Positions 43,075 through 52,886 of a DNA stretch of 64,000 nucleotides are shown here, piece after piece. The notes under the pieces are model-generated. The model made no database searches and was not told the origin of the DNA. It saw nothing but the letters and a program-made list of their open reading frames with translations. Location of the stretch: positions 53,219 through 117,218 of the forward strand of contig JAITWK010000037.1 of the NCBI GenBank assembly GCA_031285295.1, read 5' to 3'. Both the position numbers and the translations under genes were made by a program. The stretch comes from Deltaproteobacteria bacterium (GTDB taxonomy: Bacteria > Desulfobacterota > Desulfovibrionia > Desulfovibrionales > Desulfovibrionaceae). Within the stretch, counting starts at the first letter, position 1; every line of letters starts with the position of its first letter.

Positions 43075-44325
43075 ATGAGCAGAAAACGCGTAGTTGTGAC
43101 CGGCCTGAGCGCCCTGACCCCGCTCGGAAACAATATTGCCGACACCTGGGATAACCTGTTGCAGGGAAAATCCGGCATCGCCCCCATAACCATGTTCGAT
43201 GTCAGCGAATACGACACTCGCATCGCGGGCGAACTTAAAAATTTCAATCCCGAGGATTTCGGCATCTCCGCCAAGCAGGCCAAGCGCATGGATCGCTTTA
43301 CGCAAATCGCGGTGGCCGGGGCCTTGATGCTGATGAAAGACGCACGCTACGAAGTGACCGAAGCCAATGCCGACAGGACGGCTGTGCTCATGGGTGTTGG
43401 CCTGGGCGGCCTGCACACCATTGAGGCTTTCCACACCAAGCTCATGGAATCCGGGCCCAACCGCGTATCGCCTTTCTCCATCCCCATGCTCATCTCGAAC
43501 ATGGCACCGGGGCAGGTTTCCATCTTCTGCGGAGCCAAAGGGGCTAACCTGGTAGCCACCAGCGCCTGCGCCTCCGGCCTGCACGCTATCGGCTACGCCT
43601 ATTCAGATATCGCGCTGGGCCGTGAAAATGCAGCCATTACCGGCGGCGTGGAATCGACCATAACCCCCATGGGCCTTTCCGGCTTCACGGCTCTTAAAGC
43701 CCTGAGCACCCGGAATGACGAGCCGGAAAAAGCCTCGCGCCCCTTTGATAAAAACCGCGATGGTTTCGTCATGGGCGAAGGTGCCGGCCTGCTCCTGCTG
43801 GAAGATCTGGAAAGCGCACTTGCGCGTAACGCGGTTATTTATGCGGAAGTGCTGGGCTACGGCGCTTCCGGCGACGCCTACCACATGACCGCGCCCCAGG
43901 AAGACGGCCTGGGCATGGCCCTGGCCATGCAGAAGGCCATTGCCGATGCCGGGCTGACCCCGGACGACATCGACCATATCAACGCGCACGCCACTTCCAC
44001 CAGCATGAACGATCTTTGCGAAACCAAAGCCATCAAGCACGTTTTTGGCGAACGGGCGAACAAAATCCCGGTTACCGCCAACAAGTCGCAGCTTGGGCAT
44101 CTGCTCGGCGCGGCTGGCGGCATTGAAAGCGCCATCAGCGTGCTTACCCTGCACCACGGGATCATTCCGGGCATCATCAACTATGAAACCCCGGACCCTG
44201 AATGCGATTTGGATTATGTGACGAACGGGCCGCGCAAGCAGCAGGTTAACCGTGTGCTGTGCAGCAACTTCGGCTTTGGCGGCGCTAACGCCTCAATTAT
44301 TTTCGGACGCTGGACCGGAAAATAG
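43075..44325 (+). CDS. fabF: Beta-ketoacyl-ACP synthase II
   Basis: This condensing enzyme of fatty-acid elongation has 416 aa. The ATG at 43075 has GAGGA 6 bases upstream and starts MSRKRVVVTGLSALTPLGN; the longer frame from 43021 has no ribosome site. The catalytic triad is visible: Cys in VATSACASGLHAIG, His in INAHATSTS and His in NKSQLGHLLGAAGG. glyA follows after 24 bases. Confidence 0.96.
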   Translation: MSRKRVVVTGLSALTPLGNNIADTWDNLLQGKSGIAPITMFDVSEYDTRIAGELKNFNPEDFGISAKQAKRMDRFTQIAVAGALMLMKDARYEVTEANADRTAVLMGVGLGGLHTIEAFHTKLMESGPNRVSPFSIPMLISNMAPGQVSIFCGAKGANLVATSACASGLHAIGYAYSDIALGRENAAITGGVESTITPMGLSGFTALKALSTRNDEPEKASRPFDKNRDGFVMGEGAGLLLLEDLESALARNAVIYAEVLGYGASGDAYHMTAPQEDGLGMALAMQKAIADAGLTPDDIDHINAHATSTSMNDLCETKAIKHVFGERANKIPVTANKSQLGHLLGAAGGIESAISVLTLHHGIIPGIINYETPDPECDLDYVTNGPRKQQVNRVLCSNFGFGGANASIIFGRWTGK

Positions 44326-44349
44326 GAATATTTTTGGAGCAATCACAAT

Positions 44350-45588
44350 ATGGATAATTTGTACCTTGAAGATTTGGAGCTTGGCCGCGCCATCACACAG
44401 GAAATGGAACGTCAGGTCACCGGCCTGGAACTGATCGCCTCGGAAAACTTTGTCTCCCCGGCTGTGCGCGAAGCACAGGGCAGCGTGCTTACGCATAAAT
44501 ATGCCGAGGGTTACCCCGGCAAGCGCTATTACGGCGGCTGCGAAATCGTTGATATCGCCGAAAATCTGGCCATTCAGCGCGCCTGCAAGCTGTTCGGGGC
44601 GGAATACGCCAACGTGCAGCCGCATTCCGGCAGTCAGGCCAACATGGCCGCCTATTTTGGCCTGATCAACCCCGGCGACAAAGTGCTGGGCATGGATCTC
44701 AGCCACGGCGGACACCTTACCCACGGCAGCCCGGTCAACTTTTCCGGCAAATTCTTCAAATTCTCCGCTTATGGCGTTGATCGGGAAAGCGGCTGCATTG
44801 ATTACGATGCCGTGCTCAAAATCGCCAAGGCCGAACGCCCGCAGCTCATCGTGGCCGGAGCCAGCGCCTATTCGCGCACTCTGGATTTTGCCCGCTTCCG
44901 CGCCATTGCCGATGAAGTCGGAGCCAAGCTGCTGGTCGATATGGCCCATATCGCCGGGCTGGTGGCCACGGGCCTGCATCCTTCGCCCATAGGTCAGGCC
45001 CACGTCAGCACCACCACCACGCACAAAACCCTGCGCGGCCCGCGCGGCGGCATGATCCTCTCCTCCGAGGAATTCGGCAAGACTCTGAACAGCCAGATTT
45101 TCCCCGGCACTCAGGGCGGCCCGCTCATGCACGTGATCGCGGCCAAAGCCGTTGCCTTTGGCGAGGCCCTCCGGCCAACCTTCAAAGACTACCAAAAGCA
45201 GGTGCTGCAGAACGCCGCGACTTTGGCCCAATGCCTCACGGGTGCAGGCTACAAACTGGTTTCCGGCGGCACGGACAACCATCTGCTGCTGGTTGACCTG
45301 ACCGGAACAGATATCACCGGCAAGGAAGCCGAAACCGCTCTGGACAAGGCCGGTATTACCGTGAACAAAAACACGGTACCCTTTGAAACCCGTTCGCCCT
45401 TTGTGACTTCCGGCTTCCGCCTGGGCAGCCCGGCCCTGACCACGCGCGGCATGGTTGCCGAAGACATGCGCAAAGTGGCCGCCTGGATTGTTGAAGCGTT
45501 GGAGGCGCGGGCAAGCGACGAAAAACTGGCCGCGATCAAGAGCCAGGTCAACAGGTACGCCGCCGACTTCCCGCTGTACGCCTGGTAA
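44350..45588 (+). CDS. glyA: Serine hydroxymethyltransferase
   Basis: This PLP enzyme makes glycine and methylene-tetrahydrofolate from serine (412 aa). Motifs are [19 protein letters not shown], the [11 protein letters not shown] loop, [11 protein letters not shown] and the PLP lysine in [14 protein letters not shown]. It ends at [15 protein letters not shown] precedes the ATG. It lies between fabF and the dCMP deaminase, and one-carbon units link it to nucleotide synthesis. Confidence 0.97.
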   Translation: MDNLYLEDLELGRAITQEMERQVTGLELIASENFVSPAVREAQGSVLTHKYAEGYPGKRYYGGCEIVDIAENLAIQRACKLFGAEYANVQPHSGSQANMAAYFGLINPGDKVLGMDLSHGGHLTHGSPVNFSGKFFKFSAYGVDRESGCIDYDAVLKIAKAERPQLIVAGASAYSRTLDFARFRAIADEVGAKLLVDMAHIAGLVATGLHPSPIGQAHVSTTTTHKTLRGPRGGMILSSEEFGKTLNSQIFPGTQGGPLMHVIAAKAVAFGEALRPTFKDYQKQVLQNAATLAQCLTGAGYKLVSGGTDNHLLLVDLTGTDITGKEAETALDKAGITVNKNTVPFETRSPFVTSGFRLGSPALTTRGMVAEDMRKVAAWIVEALEARASDEKLAAIKSQVNRYAADFPLYAW

Positions 45589-45600
45589 AAGACCATAATT

Positions 45601-46161
45601 ATGAAAGACCAACATGCGCCGGATACCTTGAGAACGCTTGAGACAATGGGGCTGCCTGAACCGGGTGGCCCCAAATCCGGCCGCATGTCCTGGCCAGACT
45701 ATTTTATGAGCATAACCAGTCTGGTTGCCGAGCGCTCCACCTGCCTGCGCCGCAAAGTGGGGGCAGTGGCGGTAAAAAACAAGCGCATTCTGGCTACCGG
45801 ATACAACGGCGCTCCGGCTGGTATGGCCGATTGTCTGGAAACCGGCTGCATGCGTGAACGACTGGGCGTCAAATCCGGTGAGCGGCACGAGCTTTGCCGT
45901 GGCCTGCATGCCGAACAAAACGTAATCATCCAGGCCGCTGTACACGGCATCTCCCTGTATGGGGCGGATCTCTACTGCACGCACCAGCCCTGCCTGATTT
46001 GCAGCAAAATGCTCATTAACTGCGGCATCCGGGCCGTGTATTTCGCAAACCCCTATCCGGACGAAACCGCCGAGCGCTTCCTGACCGAAGCTGGTGTGCG
46101 CTATCTGCATCTGGAACCAACAGTAAAAGTAAATATTTGCATGGATCATGCTGTAGTCTAA
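45601..46161 (+). CDS. Deoxycytidylate deaminase (ComEB-like)
   Basis: This zinc-dependent deaminase of dCMP gives dUMP for thymidylate synthesis (186 aa). Residues about 40-165 are the CDA fold: [20 protein letters not shown], the zinc/catalytic HAEQN in [15 protein letters not shown], and [16 protein letters not shown] with the two zinc cysteines. The N-terminal about 35 residues are not conserved. It is followed by ribD, another deaminase of the same fold, and is probably in the same transcript as glyA. Confidence 0.88.
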   Translation: MKDQHAPDTLRTLETMGLPEPGGPKSGRMSWPDYFMSITSLVAERSTCLRRKVGAVAVKNKRILATGYNGAPAGMADCLETGCMRERLGVKSGERHELCRGLHAEQNVIIQAAVHGISLYGADLYCTHQPCLICSKMLINCGIRAVYFANPYPDETAERFLTEAGVRYLHLEPTVKVNICMDHAVV

Positions 46162-46187
46162 CCGTAAAAATTTACTGAGAAATTCCC

Positions 46188-47426
46188 ATGCTCCAAGCGC
46201 AGCACCCTTTTTACCGGCTCATGCTTGAGGCCGTGCGTCTGAGCCGCCAAGGTAGCCAGGGCTTCGGGCGTACCGCGCCCAACCCTTGCGTTGGTGCTCT
46301 GCTGGTTCGGGACGATCAGGTATTGGCCGGCGGCTTTCATGCCGCCGCCGGACAGGATCACGCCGAAGTGGCTGCTCTTAAAGACGCCGCCGCCAAAGGA
46401 GTCAACCCGGCGGAATGCACGCTGGTGGTCACGCTGGAGCCCTGCAACCATTATGGCAAAACCCCGCCCTGCACCAAAGCGATTCTGGAAGCCGGTATTC
46501 GCCGGGTGGTAATTGGCGCGTCCGATCCCAATCCCCAGGCCGCTGGCGGGGCGGATTTTCTCCGCTCACGCAGTGTACAGGTGGAAAGCGGTGTGGCCGA
46601 GCGGGAATGCCTGGATAATATCGCCGACTTCCTGACCTGGCAAAATACCGTCCGCCCCTATGTCATCCTCAAGCTGGCCGCCACTTTGGACGGACGCATC
46701 GCTACGCGCAGCGGACATTCCAAATGGATCAGCGGCCCGCAGGCGCTGGCCCGGGTGCATGAGCTGCGCTCGAACGCGCAGGCCGTGCTGATTGGCGGCA
46801 ACACATTTTATCAGGATAACCCCCGGCTGACCTGCCGGGCTGGCGAAAACCCGCTCGCACCCGCAACTTGCGGGCAATCGGATAAAATCGGAGCAAATCA
46901 GTCAAATAACAAACCACAGCCACTGGCGATTGTGCTTAGTTCCCGGCTGCCCGATCCGAAGCAAAATTTTCATCTCCTGCGCGAACGGCCTGAGCAGGTC
47001 ATCTTCTGGACTTCCACAGCCCTGTCCGAAGGCCGGGAGGCCGAAGCTTTGCGCCGTATGGGCGTGCGGATTTGGGGTCTGGAGCATAAATCTGACGGGC
47101 TGCTGGATCTGGGCGCCGGGCTGGAACGCCTGCGCTGTGAATGCGGCGTTTATTATCTGCTGTGCGAAGGCGGGGGGCGGCTCGGACTGAGTTTACTGGA
47201 AAATCAACTTGTTGATGAGTTCCGCCTGCATCTTTCCCCCAAAATTATCGGCGACAACGAGGCCAGACCGCTCTTTGACGGACGGAACTCCGGCCTGACG
47301 GGCGAATCCGGCAGTTTACCGGGCCTATCAGGCCTGCCCGCTCTGGATGAAGCGCCCGGCCTGCGTTTCACCAATGCCGAAATCTGTGGCGACGACCTCT
47401 TATTGCAATTGCGCAGATCACTTTAG
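46188..47426 (+). CDS. ribD: Riboflavin biosynthesis deaminase/reductase
   Basis: This bifunctional enzyme deaminates and then reduces the first riboflavin intermediate. It has 412 aa, somewhat longer than usual. The deaminase domain (residues 1-150) has TAPNPCVGALLV, HAEVAAL and EPCNHYGKTPPC, with all zinc ligands. The reductase domain begins at about 155 (RPYVILKLAATLDGRIA, HSKWISGPQA). A poorly conserved Asn/Gln/Lys insert (about 222-240) and a Gly/Leu-rich stretch near 365-390 explain the extra length. It heads the rib group. No FMN riboswitch is seen upstream. Confidence 0.94.
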   Translation: MLQAQHPFYRLMLEAVRLSRQGSQGFGRTAPNPCVGALLVRDDQVLAGGFHAAAGQDHAEVAALKDAAAKGVNPAECTLVVTLEPCNHYGKTPPCTKAILEAGIRRVVIGASDPNPQAAGGADFLRSRSVQVESGVAERECLDNIADFLTWQNTVRPYVILKLAATLDGRIATRSGHSKWISGPQALARVHELRSNAQAVLIGGNTFYQDNPRLTCRAGENPLAPATCGQSDKIGANQSNNKPQPLAIVLSSRLPDPKQNFHLLRERPEQVIFWTSTALSEGREAEALRRMGVRIWGLEHKSDGLLDLGAGLERLRCECGVYYLLCEGGGRLGLSLLENQLVDEFRLHLSPKIIGDNEARPLFDGRNSGLTGESGSLPGLSGLPALDEAPGLRFTNAEICGDDLLLQLRRSL

Positions 47427-47441
47427 GTGTAGGGTAGTGCT

Positions 47442-48146
47442 ATGTTTACCGGACTGATCCAAAGCAAGGGCAAAATTTTGCAGACGACCTTAAGGGGAAG
47501 CGGCAAAGACGGCGAGGCCCGTCTGGTCATCGCGCCGCTCAAACCCTTCAGCGAGCTGGTTTTGGGCGAAAGTATCGCGGTCAACGGAGTCTGTCTGACG
47601 GTGGAAGCTTTTGACGCCGCCTCCTTTTCCGCTTACGCCTCTGCCGAAACCTTGCGCAGCAGCAACCTTGGCGCTCTGCGTCAGGGTGACGAAGTCAATC
47701 TGGAACGCGCCCTGCGTCTGGGCGACCGTCTGGGCGGGCATTTGGTCAGTGGTCACATTGACGGGCTGTGTGAAGTGCAAAGTGTCAGCCGGGCCGGTAG
47801 TTCACGCGTTTTTCGCTTTCGCTTTCCGTCGGAATTTGTCCGGCAGATCCTCCCAAAAGGCTCGGTAGCTGTTGATGGCATCAGCCTGACGGTAAACGCC
47901 TGCGATCAGGACAGCTTTGAAGTTAACGTCATTCCGGCCACTCAGGCCGAGACTACCATGAGCGTCTGGCAACCCGGCAGGCAAATCAATCTGGAAACCG
48001 ACATGATCGGCAAATACGTGGAACGTCAATGCGCGGCCCTTGCCGGAACCGGGTCAAGCGCCGAAAAAAAAGCTTCGCATGAGTCCGGCACAACTGGCGC
48101 GGCCAGTGGGCTCAGCCTTGATTTTTTCCGCGAGCGGGGCTTTTAA
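47442..48146 (+). CDS. ribE: Riboflavin synthase, alpha chain
   Basis: This enzyme dismutates two lumazines to riboflavin (234 aa). Two lumazine-binding repeats are visible: MFTGLIQSKGKI with SIAVNGVCLTVE and NLERALRLGDRLGGHLVSGHIDG, then FRFPSEFVRQILPKGSVAVDGISLTVN and INLETDMIGKYVERQ. The C-terminal about 30 residues, rich in Ser/Gly/Ala, extend past the usual end. It follows ribD by 15 bases. Confidence 0.94.
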   Translation: MFTGLIQSKGKILQTTLRGSGKDGEARLVIAPLKPFSELVLGESIAVNGVCLTVEAFDAASFSAYASAETLRSSNLGALRQGDEVNLERALRLGDRLGGHLVSGHIDGLCEVQSVSRAGSSRVFRFRFPSEFVRQILPKGSVAVDGISLTVNACDQDSFEVNVIPATQAETTMSVWQPGRQINLETDMIGKYVERQCAALAGTGSSAEKKASHESGTTGAASGLSLDFFRERGF

Positions 48147-48248
48147 ACTTGACCTTGGGGCGCGGCAGTCTTACATCCTCAAAGTTATTACCTTGCCGAT
48201 AAAAAATTGGCTTAAACATTTTGTAAACGAACTCAGGAACGACTCAAT

Positions 48249-49451
48249 ATGTGCATGTGCAAAGCCGAAGAGGCCATTGAAGAAATCGGCAAAGGCCGGA
48301 TGATCATTCTGGTTGACGACGAAGACCGCGAAAACGAGGGCGATCTCACCATCGCCGCCCAGTTTGCCACGCCGGAAGCCATCAACTTTATGGCTACGCA
48401 CGGGCGCGGGCTGATTTGCCTGCCCATGAGCCCGGAATACTGCGACCGCCTGGGCATCCCCCTGATGGCCAAGCGCAACGAATCCAGGTTCGGCACCAAC
48501 TTCACGGTTTCCATCGAGGCCAGGCAGGGCATCAGCACCGGCATTTCCGCCGCTGACCGGGCCACAACCATACAGGCCGCCGTGGCTGAAAATGCCGGGC
48601 CGGAAGACATTGTCAGCCCCGGTCACATCTTTCCCCTGCGCGCCCAAAGCGGCGGCGTAATGGTACGCGCCGGGCAAACCGAGGGCAGCGTTGATCTGGC
48701 CCGTCTGGCCGGGCTGCGTCCGGCGGCGGTCATCTGCGAAATAATGCGCGATGACGGTGAAATGGCCCGCCTGCCGGATTTGAAAATCTTTGCCGAAAAG
48801 CACGGACTGAAAATCGCCACCATCAAGGATTTGATCCGCTACCGCGTGCAATCAGGACTGCTTTCGGTGCGCCGGGCCGCCGAGGCCAAACTGCCCACGC
48901 CTTACGGCGAATTCAGCATCATCGCTTATGAAAACGATATGCAGGACGCCCCCAACCTCGCTCTGGTCATGGGCGATGTCGCGGACGGCAACCCGGTGCT
49001 GGTGCGCGTGCATAGCGAATGCCTGACCGGCGACGCGCTGGGCTCGCTGCGCTGCGATTGCGGCAGCCAGCTGCACGCGGCCATGCGCAAGGTGGCCGAA
49101 GAAGGACGCGGCGTGGTGCTCTACATGCGTCAGGAAGGGCGCGGCATCGGCCTGACCAACAAAATCAAAGCCTACGCCTTGCAGGATCAGGGTTTGGATA
49201 CCGTGGAAGCCAATCAGCGTCTCGGTTTCAAGGATGATCTGCGTGACTATGGCATTGGTGCGCAAATGCTGGTTAATCTTGGTGTGCGTAAAATGCGCCT
49301 GATGACCAACAACCCGAAAAAGATTATCGGGCTGGAAGGCTATGGACTGGAAGTGACGGACCGCGTACCCTTGGAAGTCGGCCACGGCGAATTCAACGAA
49401 AGTTATTTGCGGGCCAAGCATGAGAAGATGGGACATTTACTACATTTATAA
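48249..49451 (+). CDS. ribBA: Bifunctional DHBP synthase / GTP cyclohydrolase II
   Basis: This enzyme starts both branches of riboflavin synthesis (400 aa). The RibB half (1-200) shows [28 protein letters not shown] and TVSIEAR with [12 protein letters not shown]. The RibA half (about 205-400) has the zinc ligands in [21 protein letters not shown] and the [21 protein letters not shown] catalytic segment, ending with the [11 protein letters not shown] motif. ribH follows after 10 bases with a clear AAGGAG. Confidence 0.95.
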   Translation: MCMCKAEEAIEEIGKGRMIILVDDEDRENEGDLTIAAQFATPEAINFMATHGRGLICLPMSPEYCDRLGIPLMAKRNESRFGTNFTVSIEARQGISTGISAADRATTIQAAVAENAGPEDIVSPGHIFPLRAQSGGVMVRAGQTEGSVDLARLAGLRPAAVICEIMRDDGEMARLPDLKIFAEKHGLKIATIKDLIRYRVQSGLLSVRRAAEAKLPTPYGEFSIIAYENDMQDAPNLALVMGDVADGNPVLVRVHSECLTGDALGSLRCDCGSQLHAAMRKVAEEGRGVVLYMRQEGRGIGLTNKIKAYALQDQGLDTVEANQRLGFKDDLRDYGIGAQMLVNLGVRKMRLMTNNPKKIIGLEGYGLEVTDRVPLEVGHGEFNESYLRAKHEKMGHLLHL

Positions 49452-49461
49452 GGAGCCAAAC

Positions 49462-49932
49462 ATGCACCACATAAAAACCATTGAGGGCCAGCTTAACGCC
49501 AAAGGCCTGAAAATCGCCCTGGTGGCGGCCCGCTTCAACGACTTCGTGGTGGATCGCCTGATCGGCGGCGCAGTGGATTATCTCACCCGTCACGGCCTGG
49601 AAAAGGAAAACCTTACTCTGGTGCGCGTGCCCGGCGCTTTTGAACTGCCGCTGGCCTGCCAGAAGTTGGCCCAAAAGGGCGGTTATGACGGCATTGTGGC
49701 TCTGGGCGCGGTTATTCGCGGTTCCACCCCGCATTTCGATTACGTTTGCGCCGAAGCCACCAAGGGCATCGCCCATGTCTCGCTGGCGCAGGGCCTGTCC
49801 ATCGGTTTTGGCCTCCTGACCACCGACAATCTGGAACAGGCCGTGGAACGGGCTGGCAGCAAAAGCGGCAACAAGGGCGCCGAAGCCGCTGCCGCTATGC
49901 TTGAGACGGTACAGGTACTGAAACAAATTTAA
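49462..49932 (+). CDS. ribH: 6,7-dimethyl-8-ribityllumazine synthase
   Basis: This penultimate enzyme of riboflavin synthesis makes icosahedral or pentameric assemblies (156 aa). The ATG at 49462 has AAGGAG 8 bases upstream and starts [21 protein letters not shown]. Motifs are [32 protein letters not shown] and the active-site [21 protein letters not shown]. The stop is directly followed by a long palindromic repeat. Confidence 0.96.
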   Translation: MHHIKTIEGQLNAKGLKIALVAARFNDFVVDRLIGGAVDYLTRHGLEKENLTLVRVPGAFELPLACQKLAQKGGYDGIVALGAVIRGSTPHFDYVCAEATKGIAHVSLAQGLSIGFGLLTTDNLEQAVERAGSKSGNKGAEAAAAMLETVQVLKQI

Positions 49933-50077
49933 AGCCTGTTAGCACAAAGGTTCTTTTGCCCGCTGGCTGCGTCAAAAAGCTTTTTTATTCCGGTCGAGTA
50001 CCAAAAAAGTACACTTCCTCCATAAAAAAGCTTTTTTTCTTGCCAGCGAACAAAACTCCTCTTTGTGCAAACAGGCT
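49933..50077. repeat. Long palindromic repeat (family member E)
   Basis: This 145-bp imperfect palindrome has ends AGCCTGTT (49933) and AACAGGCT (ends 50077). Its core, CCGGTCGAGTAC ... GTACACTTCC (49990-50018), is the reverse complement of the core in the copies at 51.7 and 60.6 kb (about 25 of 29 bases equal). It begins on the last base of the ribH gene region and may act as its terminator (long stem plus T runs). Confidence 0.75.
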
Positions 50078-50085
50078 CACTGTTT

Positions 50086-51594
50086 TTACCTATGTGGCGT
50101 GTCGCTTATCTGCGGACAAAAAGCCGCTCGCGCCGCAAGCCAGCCAGAACTCCAGGCCCATTGCAAATTATAGCCGCCAAGCTGCCCACAAACGTCCAGC
50201 ACTTCGCCGCTGAAGTACAAGCCCGGTGTCAGTTTGCTCTGCATGGTCCTGGCATCCACAAATGAAGTATCTACTCCACCAGCCGTACTTTCGGCCTGAC
50301 TGAAATCCGGCGCGACTGGCCGGACGCGGTGTTCGTGTATGGCTTTGGCTGCCCGAACCCGCACAGCCCGGCCCAGCTCGGCCACCTTGCGCGGCAGGCT
50401 CTCGCCAAGTCCGGCCGCATTCAGCAAAGCCTCGGCCAGACGCTCCGGTAAAACCCTGCGGACCAGCCCCATAAGGCTGAGCCGGGAATTTTCCTGCGCG
50501 TCCAGCAGACTCTCAAAATTTTCCCCCGGCAAAAAATCAATCTGCAAAAGTTCCGCCGCCCCGGAGCCAAAATCAAAATAGGACGACATTTGCAGGCAGG
50601 CCGGGCCGCTCAGCCCGGTATGCGTAAACAGCAAAGGCAGGCGGAAGGAAGGCGTCTTCATCTGCGCTCTGCCCGGCTTTCTATCCCGCGCCCCATTTTG
50701 TGAGCAGTTTTCGGGCTTACCTTGCGCCATGTCCTGCACTCTTACCAGCGAAGTTTCCACTTCAAGGCTCAACCCCTGCAAGCCATGCAAGGGCCAATCG
50801 GCAGGCATTTTCAAGGGCGTCAGGGCCGGGCGCGGCGCAACCAGCGCGTGTCCGGCTGCCAAGGCCAAAGAGTAGCCAAAGGAGCTTGCGCCGGATCGCG
50901 GCCAGGCCTTGCCGCCGCTGGCCAGCAGCAGATTGGTAGTCAAAAAACGCCTGCCGTTGCTCAGCACTTCAAAACGCGCCGGGCCGCCCTCTTGCGCCGC
51001 TCCGGCTTCCAGCGCTTCCTGCCCGGGCATATCGCTTTCGATCTCTTCGGTCGCGACCTCCCCGGCTGTAGCACTGTTATCTGACTTATTGCCCATGTCC
51101 GGGCCAAACTCACTTCCGGCTTTGCTTTCCCAACACCAGCCTTGCTCCAGACTGCGCACCGCCTGCAAATTCTGCCCCAGCCGAAGCTCCGCGCCGCGAT
51201 CCAAAGCCAGACGCAACAGCAAATCGCGTACCTGCTCGGCCCCGCCCCGGCAAAAAACCTGACCGTGCTCACGCTCTTCCAGGGCAATAGCGTGGCTGCG
51301 CAAAAAGGCCAGCATCCGCTCCGCCCCATAAGCGGCCAAAGCCGGGGCGCAGAAACGCGGGTTAGTGCAAAGATAATTTTCCGGCCCTACGCGCAGATTG
51401 GTGACGTTGCATTTGCCACCGCCGGAAAGCAGCAGCTTGCGGCCTGAACGGTTCTGCTTTTCCAGCAGCAAAGTCCGCCCACCGGACAAACGAGAAGAAA
51501 ACCGCCGGGCAGCGGGTGAGTCATTAATTGGGCGGTTGGCGGCAAAAAAAAGCCCCGAAGCTCCGGCCCCCAGCACGATGAAATCATAAATCAT
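50086..51594 (-). CDS. YhiN/HI0933-like FAD-dependent flavoprotein
   Basis: This putative FAD oxidoreductase of the HI0933/YhiN group has 502 aa, about 100 longer than usual. The FAD-binding N-terminus is FIVLGAGASGLFFAANR, followed by SGGGKCNVTN, ASGGKAWPRSGASSFGYSLA and the C-terminal AESTAGGVDTSFVDARTMQSKLTPGLYFSGEVLDVCGQLGGYNLQWAWSSG-type family ending. Two insertions account for the length: an acidic Ala/Glu/Gly stretch at about residues 160-215 and a Lys/Arg stretch near 295-315. The reaction is unknown. It lies between two palindromic repeats. Confidence 0.88.
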   Translation of the reverse strand: MIYDFIVLGAGASGLFFAANRPINDSPAARRFSSRLSGGRTLLLEKQNRSGRKLLLSGGGKCNVTNLRVGPENYLCTNPRFCAPALAAYGAERMLAFLRSHAIALEEREHGQVFCRGGAEQVRDLLLRLALDRGAELRLGQNLQAVRSLEQGWCWESKAGSEFGPDMGNKSDNSATAGEVATEEIESDMPGQEALEAGAAQEGGPARFEVLSNGRRFLTTNLLLASGGKAWPRSGASSFGYSLALAAGHALVAPRPALTPLKMPADWPLHGLQGLSLEVETSLVRVQDMAQGKPENCSQNGARDRKPGRAQMKTPSFRLPLLFTHTGLSGPACLQMSSYFDFGSGAAELLQIDFLPGENFESLLDAQENSRLSLMGLVRRVLPERLAEALLNAAGLGESLPRKVAELGRAVRVRAAKAIHEHRVRPVAPDFSQAESTAGGVDTSFVDARTMQSKLTPGLYFSGEVLDVCGQLGGYNLQWAWSSGWLAARAAFCPQISDTPHR

Positions 51595-51652
51595 GCCGGG
51601 AGTCTAAGCTTGGGGGCAATCTATACGCAAGTGAAAAAACAACCCTTATGAG

Positions 51653-51774
51653 AAATGTCTGATTTTGCTGTCAGGCAAGGAAGATGAGTTTTTGCCGACG
51701 GGAGTGTACTCTTATCGTACTCGACAGGAGGCAAAAACAAAATCTGACGCAGCATCACGGCAAAAGCAGATATT
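51653..51774. repeat. Long palindromic repeat (family member B)
   Basis: This 122-bp palindrome has ends AAATGTCTGATTTTGCTGT and, reverse-complemented, AAATATCTGCTTTTGCCGT. The core GGGAGTGTACTCTTATCGTA then CTCGAC at 51700-51725 differs in one base from the copy at 60.6 kb. It ends exactly at the stop codon of the YitT gene. Confidence 0.78.
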
Positions 51775-52677
51775 TCAGTAGCGTGTTCGGGACGAGAACC
51801 CGGTGCCTAGCACGTTAAAGGTATTTTCAATAATGACAAAAGCCTTGTCGTCGTGGGAGAACACCACTTCTTCCAGGGCTTTGATCTGGTAGTTGTGCAC
51901 CACGGTCAGCAGAATGGTCCGGTCCTGCTTGCTGTATGAGCCGGTACCGTGCAAAAAGGTGGCCCCTCGGTGCAGGCGCGCGAAAATGCCCGCCGCGATC
52001 TCCTCGTATTTCTCCGAGATAATCAGGGCCATTTTTCGCTGGTTGAACAACGCGGCAAAGTAATCCATGATGTATGAGGTCAGGAAGACGATGATGATCG
52101 AATACATCACCCGGTCCAGGTTCATGACCGTAAGGCCGCCGAGCACGAACAGGATGAAGTTGTAAGCGAAAGTGGATTGCCCCATGCGGATGTTGTAATA
52201 CTGGTGCAGGATAATCGAAACAATGGTCACCCCGCCATCGCTGCCCCGTGAGCGGATAATCAGGCCGGAACCCGCGCCGCAGAAGATGCCGGTGGCGATA
52301 GCGGCCAGCAGGGGATCCTGAATGCCGAGGTCATAGTTAATCAGTTCGGAGAGAATCGAGGTACAGACAAAACCGAACAGGGTGTACCAGACAAAGCGGC
52401 GGCTTAGATACTTCCAGCCCAGCCAGACCATGGGAATATTCAGCAGGAAATACCAGAGCGATGACGAACCGATGTTGCTGAAATAATAAATCAGCATGCC
52501 GGTTCCGAACAGGCCGCCGGAAATGAAGCCGTGGTGAATGGCAATACATTTTACGCCAATGGAAAAAAGCAGGCCGCCCATGAAAATCAGGAACAAGTTC
52601 CAGGCTACCGTATTGGTGACGGCTTTGATGCGGCTCGGCTTTTGGATCGCCTGCTCTACTTTGTTGTTATCGCTCAT
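51775..52677 (-). CDS. YitT family membrane protein (DUF161 + DUF2179)
   Basis: This is a membrane protein of unknown function (300 aa). The N-terminal half (residues 25-215) has about five hydrophobic segments with the YitT motifs GVKCIAIHHGFISGGLFGTGM and GAGSGLIIRSRGSDGGVTIVS. The C-terminal DUF2179 domain (about 215-300) has the typical RGATFLHGTGSYSKQDRTILLTVV and ends with DKAFVIIENTFNVLG. The start ATG at 52677 is followed by a soluble Lys/Gln-rich lead. The spacer upstream holds a perfect ATATGAGCG/CGCTCATAT hairpin (52753-52782). Confidence 0.9.
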   Translation of the reverse strand: MSDNNKVEQAIQKPSRIKAVTNTVAWNLFLIFMGGLLFSIGVKCIAIHHGFISGGLFGTGMLIYYFSNIGSSSLWYFLLNIPMVWLGWKYLSRRFVWYTLFGFVCTSILSELINYDLGIQDPLLAAIATGIFCGAGSGLIIRSRGSDGGVTIVSIILHQYYNIRMGQSTFAYNFILFVLGGLTVMNLDRVMYSIIIVFLTSYIMDYFAALFNQRKMALIISEKYEEIAAGIFARLHRGATFLHGTGSYSKQDRTILLTVVHNYQIKALEEVVFSHDDKAFVIIENTFNVLGTGFSSRTRY

Positions 52678-52886
52678 ATAAAACCCGCTGTTGTCCAGTT
52701 AAGAATGACCTTAGGCACAGTTGCTTTCCCCCGCCGCGATAAAAACCAAGCAATATGAGCGCGCCGGGCAGCCCGCTCATATATGCCATGCCAAGTCTGC
52801 TGTAAACAGTAAAAAGGTCAAGCTATAAATGTAAAAAAATCTAAAATGTCATATTCAATTTCATAAACCAGACAACTGAAGCGCTG

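Noticed and set aside
48147..48248. FMN riboswitch in the rib region
   Set aside because: No RFN core elements (AGGGGG...) are seen before ribBA or ribD.
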